Assembly: GCF_005863245.1 (NCBI RefSeq)
Contig: NZ_VBUT01000011.1
Coordinates: forward strand, 124,001 to 188,000
Direction of reading: 5' to 3'
DNA length: 64,000 nucleotides
DNA from: Nocardia cyriacigeorgica
GTDB taxonomy: Bacteria > Actinomycetota > Actinomycetes > Mycobacteriales > Mycobacteriaceae
In this document: one piece after another, positions 33,501 through 40,967 of the stretch
Numbering within the stretch: position 1 is the first letter of the stretch
How the letters are laid out: the number at the start of each line of letters is the position of its first letter
Program-made: the position numbers and the translations under genes
Notes under the pieces: generated by a model
The model's input: the letters and a program-made list of their open reading frames with translations, nothing else
Database searches by the model: none
What the model was told of the DNA's origin: nothing

Positions 33501-35515
33501 CCGGCGCGCAGCACCAGCTCGTTGAGGCCGTCGACCTCGGCGTCGCCGAACCACATCGCGGCGAAGGCGCCCGGGAACCGCTGCCGGATACCCGTGGCCT
33601 GCTCCGCGGCGGGATCGAGCAGATCGGCTTCCATATCGGGGTCGAGCGAATCGCGCAACAGCGCTGCGGGCACCCGCAGCGCGAAATCGTAGATCCAGCG
33701 CAGTGGGCCGTCCTGCCGCGCGATCCGGTAGGGCCGCTCGTCGACGACCTCGACGCCGAGGCTGTGCAGCACCGGCAGGACCCGGCTCAACGACACACCC
33801 GCACCCGCGACATAGAGAGTGAACCGCCACTCCCCCGCGGGCGCGTCGGCGAGCCGGTAGAGCACCGTATCGATCTCGCCCTCGCCGAGGCGCTCCAGCC
33901 TGCGCAGATCCGTCAGCGCACGATCGGCGCCGAACTCCTGCTGATAGCTCGCCGGGAAGGCGTTGGCGTAATCGGTCGCGACCGCATGGGAAATGCCCGT
34001 GACTCCCGCGGCGGCCGCCACCACACGGTCCGACCAGGTGCGCGTGGTGGCGAACAGGATGTCCTGTACACGTTCGCGATTGGCCTCGGACAGATCGGCC
34101 GTCGCACCGGGCGCGCGATGCACCGTGAAGTAGACGACCGCCAGTTCGGACTCGGTGACGCGCGCCGAGTAACTGATCTGGTCGCCGGCGAACTCCGCCA
34201 GCAGAATGTCCTGCATCCGCAGCCGGACCTCGGTGGAATATCGGTCGCGCGGCATGTAGACCAGGCAGTAGATCGCGCCGCTGCGCCCGTCCTGGCGCAG
34301 GAACAGCCGGATCTGACGGCGCAGCCCCAGATTCATCACCGCCGAGACGGTGTCGAAGAGCCTGCGCGCGTCGGTGGAGAACAGCTCGACCCGCGGGAAG
34401 GTCTGCATCACCTCGAGCATGGCCTGACCGGAGAACGAATTCAGTTCGAACCCGGCCCATTCGATGACCTGATGCACTCGGCGCGAGATCACCGGGATAT
34501 CGAGGATGTTCTCGTGCAGCCCGGTCACGGTGAAGGTGCCGACGAAGACGTGCTCGCCCTTGACCGCCGCGACCGTGTCGCCGGAGGCCCCCGCCCCGCC
34601 CGGATCGGTGGTGGCGTATTCGGCGACGCTGATGAAGTACAGATCCGGCGAACCGGGAATCAACGAGTCGACGGTACCGTTGGTCAGCCGCAGCACCGGT
34701 CGCTTCGCGCCGAGCACCGGCACCGGGATCTCGGCGCCGGAACCGTCACGCAGCACACCGAGCCCGGTGCCGGGCACCGGCCACATGCCGAATTCGGCGT
34801 CCGGGGTCGGGCTGGTGCGGCGCATCCGGTAGTCGCTGTAACCGAGGACGGTGAAATGACCGTCGGCCAGCCAGCGCAGCAGGCGCGCGCATTCGGCGAT
34901 CTCGGCGTCGTCGGACCATTCGGCGGTGCGATCGAGGCGGTCGGCCAGCGTCGTCATCGACGCGACCATGGCCGGGGTGTCGTCGGTGACCGAGCGCAGA
35001 TCGCTGAGTACCTGCGGCAGCGCCTGTTCGATGCGATCGAGGGTTTCCGCGCTCACCGTCGGGTCGAGCTGGACGTGGATCCAGGACTCGGGATAGCTGT
35101 GGGCGTCGGTGTAGTCGCGGCGCACGCCGTCGCCGTCGCGCGGGGCGATCGCGCGCAGTTCGCCGGCTTCGTCGCGGGTGACGTCGAAGACCGGGTGCAC
35201 GACCTCGGCGACGGTGGCGCCGAGCCGGTGCAGCGCCGAGGTGACCGATTCGACCAGCAGCGGCATATCGTCGTTGACGATCTGGATGGCCAGGCCGAGC
35301 CCGCATTCGTCGTCGGCGCGGTAGACCCGGGTGGAGACGGTTCCCGGCGCGCGTCGCGCGGCGAGCTCGAGGTGATGGCGCAGGATGTGCCCGGCGCGGT
35401 CGGTGATGGTCAGGGCGGTCGAATCCGGGCGGATCCAGCGGAAGTAGGCCGGTTCCAGCTCGGTCGGATCACCCCTGAACTGTGTCGCATCCATCGCGTT
35501 CTGTGTGGTTGTCAC
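30584..35515 (-). CDS. gdh: NAD-dependent glutamate dehydrogenase, large (180-kDa class)
   Basis: This enzyme deaminates glutamate to 2-oxoglutarate and ammonia with NAD. At 1643 residues it belongs to the large class, like Rv2476c of M. tuberculosis. An N-terminal regulatory part with ACT-like segments is followed by the catalytic core. The core carries [21 protein letters not shown], the lysine-rich [20 protein letters not shown] and the nucleotide-binding region [14 protein letters not shown] ... [15 protein letters not shown]. A GTG at 35515 is used; ATG at 35494 is an alternative. In mycobacteria it is controlled by PknG through GarA, and pknG lies 3.2 kb away here. A Motif I site lies 62 nt upstream. 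Confidence 0.96.
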   Translation of the reverse strand: [1643 protein letters not shown]

Positions 35516-35577
35516 CGTTGACCTGCGCCTTCCGCCATCGTCGGGTGGGGTTACCGAGTAAGGATAATACGTTGTTC

Positions 35578-35600
35578 AACGTACCGCTATCTAACGGTAC
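35578..35600 (-). promoter_or_regulatory. Motif I operator-like site upstream of gdh
   Basis: The best-matching Motif I site. Read towards gdh it is GTACCG-N8-CGGTACGTT, a nearly complete palindrome, 62 nt upstream of the GTG start at 35515. Confidence 0.68.
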
Positions 35601-35642
35601 ATTAGCTGAAGGTTTATAGCTCGTGGTTTGCGCGAATCGCCG

Positions 35643-36392
35643 TCACTGCAGCAGACCCGCGCGCGACAAGAACTCCCGCGCACCCGCCGAACCGGCGAAC
35701 GTGCCGGTGTCGAGCAGCAATCCGGTGCTCGGGTTCGCGTACTGTACGGCGGCCGAAGCGCTCAGCGCCGCGAACACCGCACCGTCGGCGAGCACCGTCG
35801 ATCCGGCCGAACGCCATTGGCCGACAGTCTCGTTCAACCGCGTCCGTGGCACCAGCCGAGCGTGAAAGATCAGGTCCCGCCCCGAGGTGATCGACCCGGA
35901 CAGCATCGGATGCCGTGCCGCGACCACACACCGCTGCACCGGCACACCCGACTCCGCCATCGGCTGACACGATGCCGCCGCGCGCAACGGCGCGGGCAGC
36001 ACCAGGACCGCCGACCCCATCGCCGTGCCCTCGGGCGGCGGGATCGACACCGAACACGATCGGGCGAGCAGGAACCCGAGGACGAGCAGCACGACGATCG
36101 CGCCGCCGACCGCCTGCCACTGCCAGCGTGGATGGGGTGCGTGTGCCACCGCGTGTTCCACCGCTTCGGCATCCTTGCGCACCGCTGCCGCGTCGTCGCG
36201 GACGATCTCGCCGACCTTGCGCAGCGTGGTACCGATCATCGCCCGCGTGCTCGACTCCGGCGCTGTCGACGGCTGCGGCCGCGCGGGCGCGGCAGGTGCG
36301 GCGGGCGAGGTCAAGGGAGCACCGCAATTGGTGCAGGTGGCGTTGCCGCCGCTGTCGCGGTGCGAGCAGTACTGACAGATCAGTGCGGACAC
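35643..36392 (-). CDS. Zinc-ribbon membrane protein at the end of the ESX locus (hypothetical)
   Basis: This 249-residue protein starts with a small zinc ribbon (CQYC at about 6-9, CTNC at about 20-23), then an Ala/Pro-rich linker and a helical stretch (KVGEIVRDDAAAVRKDAEAVEHAV). A single membrane helix (AVGGAIVVLLVLGFLLA) and an exported domain of about 130 residues with cysteines (SCQP, QRCVVAA) follow. The start is a GTG at 36392, 10 nt after the stop of the discoidin-like gene, so the two are probably in one operon with the ESX genes upstream. The function is unknown; the layout suggests an envelope protein with a cytosolic zinc-binding head. Confidence 0.72.
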   Translation of the reverse strand: MSALICQYCSHRDSGGNATCTNCGAPLTSPAAPAAPARPQPSTAPESSTRAMIGTTLRKVGEIVRDDAAAVRKDAEAVEHAVAHAPHPRWQWQAVGGAIVVLLVLGFLLARSCSVSIPPPEGTAMGSAVLVLPAPLRAAASCQPMAESGVPVQRCVVAARHPMLSGSITSGRDLIFHARLVPRTRLNETVGQWRSAGSTVLADGAVFAALSASAAVQYANPSTGLLLDTGTFAGSAGAREFLSRAGLLQ

Positions 36393-36402
36393 GGTGACAC
36401 TC

Positions 36403-37464
36403 TCACCGCCCGGTGATGACGATGGAGGAGATCGCGGTGGTGTTCACCGAAGACGCACCACTGGATTCGAGGACGGTCAGCACGATCTCCGAGGCCTGCA
36501 CCGGAGGTTCGATCCTGGTCTCCACCAGCGTGCGCTGATCGAGGGTTTCCTGGGTGTAGACGGTGTCGTCCTTGTCGTCGAACTGATACGAAACGCGGCT
36601 CACGGTACGGAATTTCGCCCACTGGTCGACACCGTCGGTGCCCACGTGGTCCCAGCCGGGCACGATCGCGATCGATTCGATCTCATAGGTCTTGCCGAGG
36701 TCGATGCGGATGATCTGGCCATCGACCTGATAGGCCCGCGCACAGGACCACGCTTTGCCCGGCTCGCCGGAGAAGGCGTCCATGGCATCGGTGCCACCCG
36801 GCGGGCACTGCGACTTCGCAGATTCCGGCACGATGACGCTGCCCGGCGCCGGGCCGGGCGGCGGCGCCTCCGCCGCGCTGGTCGGCGCCTGGGTGAGCAC
36901 CTGCAACTGATCGGGCTGCTTGTCCTCACCACCGGTGACCACAAGGATGAAAACCAGCAGCACCGCGAGGGCAGCGGCCACCCCGAGCGCCACCTTCGGT
37001 TTCCGCAGCTGCGTGGCCAGGTCACGGGCCATCTGCTCGGGGCCACCGCGACGGCCCGCCGAATCGGGCAGTCGCTGCGCGGGAGCGGGAGCCTCGGTAC
37101 GCGACGGCTCGTCGGCCGCCGCTTCGCGCAGCCGGGAGGCGGGCACGCCCGAAAACTCCGACCCCAGCGACGAATGCGACCCGGAATCCGGCGACTGACC
37201 GCTCAGCAGCGCGTTGATGCGCTCACTCGCGCTGCTCTCGCGCCGGCGCGGTGCGGCTGAAGTCTGGCCGGCCGCCGCCGCGGACGCGGCGATCGAGGCC
37301 ATGAGTTCGGGGTCGGGGGTGTTGCTGGTGGGTGCCGCGGCCGATGCCGGACGGTCGGTGACCGCACCGCCGCCGGATGAACCGAGCGCGGGATCGGACA
37401 GCAGGGCATCCAGCACCGCGCCGCGGTGACGAAGGAAGACATCTCCCGGGTCCTCGGCGGGCAT
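36403..37464 (-). CDS. Discoidin-like single-span membrane protein (ESX-associated)
   Basis: This 353-residue protein has three parts. A cytosolic N-terminus is rich in Ala, Ser and Pro (1-180, with SERINALLSGQSPDSG). One membrane helix follows (KVALGVAAALAVLLVFILVV, about 190-210). The extracytoplasmic C-terminal domain resembles a discoidin/galactose-binding fold (SCARAYQVDGQIIRIDLGKTYEIESIAIVPGWD and VSRVSYQFDDKDD). Such domains often bind glycans. The ATG at 37464 begins MPAEDPGDVFLRHR. A GTG at 37488 is possible. A Motif II-like site lies 46 nt upstream. The gene follows the EspR-like HTH gene. Confidence 0.72.
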   Translation of the reverse strand: MPAEDPGDVFLRHRGAVLDALLSDPALGSSGGGAVTDRPASAAAPTSNTPDPELMASIAASAAAAGQTSAAPRRRESSASERINALLSGQSPDSGSHSSLGSEFSGVPASRLREAAADEPSRTEAPAPAQRLPDSAGRRGGPEQMARDLATQLRKPKVALGVAAALAVLLVFILVVTGGEDKQPDQLQVLTQAPTSAAEAPPPGPAPGSVIVPESAKSQCPPGGTDAMDAFSGEPGKAWSCARAYQVDGQIIRIDLGKTYEIESIAIVPGWDHVGTDGVDQWAKFRTVSRVSYQFDDKDDTVYTQETLDQRTLVETRIEPPVQASEIVLTVLESSGASSVNTTAISSIVITGR

Positions 37465-37509
37465 GCTCCGGATGGTATCCGGGTCCACGCTCCGGCCGAG
37501 CCCGCGCTA

Positions 37510-37525
37510 TTCCCGGCACCGAGAA
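37510..37525. promoter_or_regulatory. Motif II-like palindrome upstream of the discoidin-like gene
   Basis: TTCCCG-GCAC-CGAGAA is the most diverged of the nine sites (three mismatches) but keeps spacing and position, 46 nt upstream of the ATG at 37464. Confidence 0.45.
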
Positions 37526-37542
37526 CAGCGGGGCGGGCTCGC

Positions 37543-37902
37543 CTACTTGTCGGCCGTGACGAAATATTCCGGCGGAACGTCGAATACCCGGGCCAGCGCG
37601 ATGATCAGATCCAACCGCGGGATCGCCTGCCCGTGGATGAGCCGGTACAGCCCCGACTGGGACACCGGCACATCCGGGTAGGCGAGTTCGAGGTGCTGCG
37701 CGAGCGAGTACAACGTCAGCGATCGCGTGGATCCGTCGTCGGTGGAAACCACCGACTCCGCGATCAGCTCCGAGAGTTTGCTGGAGAATATCGCCGCCGC
37801 GGACTGTCTCGGAGTGAGTTCGTCCGCGTCGTCGGGTTGAGGGGAGGATTCGACATCCGACCGGGAGTCCGCTGCCACGATCTGCGACCCTACCGTCTCC
37901 AT
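37543..37902 (-). CDS. EspR/XRE-like helix-turn-helix regulator in the ESX locus
   Basis: This 119-residue DNA-binding protein has an acidic, probably disordered first 40 residues. An XRE-type helix-turn-helix follows, resembling the N-terminal domain of EspR: FSSKLSELIAESV, YSLAQHLELAYPDVPVSQSGLYRLIHGQAIPRLDLIIALARVF and DVPPEYFV. EspR is a nucleoid-associated activator of ESX-1 genes in mycobacteria, though it also has a C-terminal dimerisation domain that is absent here. The ATG at 37902 lies 3 nt after the eccE stop, so it is the next gene of the ESX operon. It is a natural candidate for binding Motif II. Confidence 0.78.
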   Translation of the reverse strand: METVGSQIVAADSRSDVESSPQPDDADELTPRQSAAAIFSSKLSELIAESVVSTDDGSTRSLTLYSLAQHLELAYPDVPVSQSGLYRLIHGQAIPRLDLIIALARVFDVPPEYFVTADK

Positions 37903-37905
37903 GAC

Positions 37906-39615
37906 TCAACTGACACGACGACCACCTGGCTGTGCGAGCAACGCCACCTCGGAGCCCGCCGGAGCACTGGGCGGGGCAGGCCGGTCGGCGGCATCCAGGT
38001 AGCGGGTTTCGCCGCGCGGCTCGATCAGATCCACCCGCACCCGGCGCATCGGAATGCTGACATCCACCGCCGTCGCACTGACCTGATCGATGGCCAGATC
38101 GGCGGCCCGCCTGCGCGGCGTCCCCGGCTCGGAGATCGTCACGGTGGTCTGCGCAGCGGATGCGTGCGCGGGTACCTGGTCGAAGACCGCGATCGTCGCC
38201 GAAGAGGTGGAGCCGTTGTCGTGGCCCGCACCGTTGCCCGCCAACCGCAGCGTCGACGGGTCGCCGACCGCCGACACCAGCTGACGCCACCGCTGCGGCC
38301 TGCTGGTGTGGATCTCGACCTCGGCCCCGACCACCGTCGCGCGCAACAGGATCTGCTGGGCCACCGACAGTTGTGCCCGCACGTCGATCGAGCGCCGGCG
38401 CGGGTTGTAGCGCGCCGGGTCGAACAACGGCAGCGCCAGCGTATGCCGCGGCTGGCCGCTGACCGCACCGAGGATCTGGCCATTGGGGCCGATGGCGATC
38501 GGCAGCTCCCACAGCTGTTCCAGGGTCGCGGTATCGCTGCCGGTTTCGTCGGCGGGCAGTGCGTCCACCGACAGCTCGCCGGGCAGCGTGGCCAGCAGCG
38601 CACTCGCCTGGCGGCCGGAGATCAGCTTGAGGTAGTCGGGCAGGTCCTTGGCCTCTACCGCGGGCCCGATGAAGCGCACCAGCGCGCGGGGACCGCGCTC
38701 GGCGGTCAGGCTCACCACCAGCGTGGTGCGCCCGCTGTTCCACGACCAGCAGTCGTCGAGCCCGGCGCCGTCGAGCCGATCCCAGTCGATGACGAAGCTG
38801 GTGACACAGCGGCCCGGCGCGGAGGACTCCAGCCGTGTCCACGTCTCCCGCAGATCCGGCAGTTCCACGCCCGCGTGCAACAGCCTCGTGGCCTCACGCA
38901 GGGCGGCGTCGGGCAAGGCGTGGGCTTGGATGCCGCGTTCACGCAAGCGGCCCGCGATGCGGTGCGCCGCGGCGGCCAGCGCCTTGGGCGCCACGACCTC
39001 GCACGGCCCACGCCGGTTGAGCACCCGCAGGTTCCGTTCCTGATCCAGCCGCACCACCAGCCAGGTCAGCCGGTCGCCGACCACCGGATGTGAGCCGATC
39101 AGCTGGTCGTAGAGCATGCTGTAGCTGCCGGTCGGGCGCACCCGCTGCCCGGTGGTGACGATGTCGATATCGACCTGGATGCCGTACTGATCCAGCAGCG
39201 GCACCAGAGCATCGATCGGCACCGTGTCCTCGGTGTAGATCGAGGTATCGGCGATGACGGTGGGCAGGTCCAGATCGGGGGCCAGCTGGATCATCGCGAC
39301 CAGCGTGTTGCCCGACCGCCGCACCCCGCAGGCCCCGGTCTTGGTCGTCACGTCCTCGATGTCCGGCGGCTCGGCCAGCAGGCGCGCTCGCGCCGCCCGC
39401 CCGGACCGGAACTCCACCCAGTCGAGCAACCAGCGCACGGTGGTCCGGCCGTTGACCCGGACGGTGACCGTCACCAGCAGCACCGTGACCACGGCCGCAC
39501 CGGCCCACCACGGGGTGTGCACCGACAGCGTCACCAGGAAGGGGCTACCGCCGACCGCCAGCACGGCGAACGGGACGCGTTCGGCCCCGCCGACGCGCAC
39601 ACTCGGAAACCTCAC
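37906..39615 (-). CDS. eccE: Type VII secretion protein EccE
   Basis: EccE is the peripheral component of the ESX membrane complex and occurs only in mycolic-acid bacteria with ESX-1, 2, 3 or 5-like systems, not ESX-4. The 569 residues start with two membrane helices (VPFAVLAVGGSPFLVTL and AGAAVVTVLLVTVTVRV). A large soluble domain follows, containing TGACGVRRSGNTLVAMIQLAP, VTTGQRVRPTGSYSMLYDQLIG and RRGPCEVVAPKALAAAAHRI. The GTG start at 39615 overlaps the mycP stop (GTGA). The gene is the last of the conserved core, as in ESX-3. Confidence 0.9.
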   Translation of the reverse strand: MRFPSVRVGGAERVPFAVLAVGGSPFLVTLSVHTPWWAGAAVVTVLLVTVTVRVNGRTTVRWLLDWVEFRSGRAARARLLAEPPDIEDVTTKTGACGVRRSGNTLVAMIQLAPDLDLPTVIADTSIYTEDTVPIDALVPLLDQYGIQVDIDIVTTGQRVRPTGSYSMLYDQLIGSHPVVGDRLTWLVVRLDQERNLRVLNRRGPCEVVAPKALAAAAHRIAGRLRERGIQAHALPDAALREATRLLHAGVELPDLRETWTRLESSAPGRCVTSFVIDWDRLDGAGLDDCWSWNSGRTTLVVSLTAERGPRALVRFIGPAVEAKDLPDYLKLISGRQASALLATLPGELSVDALPADETGSDTATLEQLWELPIAIGPNGQILGAVSGQPRHTLALPLFDPARYNPRRRSIDVRAQLSVAQQILLRATVVGAEVEIHTSRPQRWRQLVSAVGDPSTLRLAGNGAGHDNGSTSSATIAVFDQVPAHASAAQTTVTISEPGTPRRRAADLAIDQVSATAVDVSIPMRRVRVDLIEPRGETRYLDAADRPAPPSAPAGSEVALLAQPGGRRVS

Positions 39616-40967
39616 CGCCGCCTCCGGATGGCATTGCCGGCGTATGTCGCGCCCGCGCCGAGGATCGCCGCGGCGACGATGACGGCCGTCGCGGTCACCG
39701 CCGGGCGCGCGTCCTCGGCCCGCGGTGGCGGCGGAATCTCCAGCGCCCCCGAAGCGAACAGCCCCTGCGGTGGCTCCGGCGGCGTGCGGTAGGCGAGGGC
39801 GGCGGCCGGGTCGATCACGCCCGCACCGACCACGTTGTCGATCCCGCGGGCCGGCTTGTGGGCGCTGGCCTGCAAACGAGCCGCGATTTCGGCCGGGGTC
39901 TCATTGGGAAAACGCGAGCGCAGCAATGCCGCGACCCCGCTGACGTAGGCGGCGGCGAACGACGCGCCCGCCACCGGCACCAGTTTGCCGGGAGCGCCCA
40001 CGCCGTTGATGAGCCCGGTGCCACCCGGCCCGAGCGATTCGATGCCGGTGCCGGGCGCCGCCACCGACACCCACGGACCGTTCAGCGAGTCCGGCATCGG
40101 CGTGCCGTTGGCGGTGGTGAAGCCGACCGTCAGGACCGTGGGCGCATACCAGCCGGGCGTCGAGATGGTTTCGACGTCGCGCCAGTTCCGTTCGTCGGTG
40201 GGCCGTCCGGGATCGATCTCCGGATTCTGCTGGCAACCGTCGGCGCCGGTGTTCCCGGCACCGGCCACGATGAGCGACCCCTTCACATGGGTCGCGTAGC
40301 CGACGGCCGCGGCCATCATGTCGTGGTCGGCGGGCTCGTCGACGGGCACGCAGACCGGCAGCGACACCGTGATCACACCGGCGCCGAGGTTGGCCGCCCT
40401 GGTGATGGCCCGGGCCAGGGCGCGCATATCCGTGGTTTTCTGAGCGGTCCGATCGCCTGCCGGTCGTTCGGCGCGGAACGCCCCGGACCGGTAGCGAATC
40501 GAGATGATCCGCGCATCCGGCGCCACCCCGGCGAAGGCGTCCGCCGGATCGGCTGTGGCGCCGATGATTCCGGCGACCAGGGTGCCGTGGGCATCGCAGT
40601 CGGACAGGCCGTCACCGCCCGCGGTGACATAGTCTCCGCCACCGACCAGGTTGGGCAGCCGTGGATTCGGTTGCACCCCGGTGTCGATGACGGCGACGGT
40701 CACCCCGGAGCCCCGGCTCAACGAGCGCGCACGCTCGAGGTCCAGCGCCAGGTCCGGCGGCGGCACCTGCGACAGATCGCTGTCGGGCAGGACACCGGTG
40801 GCCAGGCACGCATTGTCCTGCTTGGTCGGGAACTCCGGGCCGGGCGGATCATCGGGCGGCGGCGGACCGACGATCACCTGCGGCGGCGCCACCGCCGCGG
40901 CGGGCCCGCTGCCGATGGCCAGCACGATCCCGGCCAGCGCCGCCACGGCGACGCGTCCAGCGCGCAT
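39612..40967 (-). CDS. mycP: Mycosin, subtilisin-like membrane serine protease of the ESX system
   Basis: MycP is the membrane-anchored S8 protease that stabilises the ESX complex and may process substrates. The 451 residues have a signal sequence (VAVAALAGIVLAIGSGPAAA) and an N-terminal extension with the conserved cysteine NACLATG. The catalytic triad is Asp95 (VAVIDTGV), His127 (CDAHGTLVAGI) and Ser336 (VAGASFAAAYVSGVAALLR), and the oxyanion Asn lies in GAGNTGADGC. A C-terminal membrane helix ends in RRRR. The ATG at 40967 overlaps the eccD stop (TGATG); a GTG one codon upstream is also possible. Confidence 0.95.
   Translation of the reverse strand: MRAGRVAVAALAGIVLAIGSGPAAAVAPPQVIVGPPPPDDPPGPEFPTKQDNACLATGVLPDSDLSQVPPPDLALDLERARSLSRGSGVTVAVIDTGVQPNPRLPNLVGGGDYVTAGGDGLSDCDAHGTLVAGIIGATADPADAFAGVAPDARIISIRYRSGAFRAERPAGDRTAQKTTDMRALARAITRAANLGAGVITVSLPVCVPVDEPADHDMMAAAVGYATHVKGSLIVAGAGNTGADGCQQNPEIDPGRPTDERNWRDVETISTPGWYAPTVLTVGFTTANGTPMPDSLNGPWVSVAAPGTGIESLGPGGTGLINGVGAPGKLVPVAGASFAAAYVSGVAALLRSRFPNETPAEIAARLQASAHKPARGIDNVVGAGVIDPAAALAYRTPPEPPQGLFASGALEIPPPPRAEDARPAVTATAVIVAAAILGAGATYAGNAIRRRR

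Noticed and set aside
32420..35521. Very long plus-strand open frame antisense to gdh
   Set aside because: It is a mirror of the GC-rich codon pattern of gdh. The peptide is His/Arg/Gly-rich with no family features. The same applies to the minus-strand frame opposite fdhF (3708-6011).
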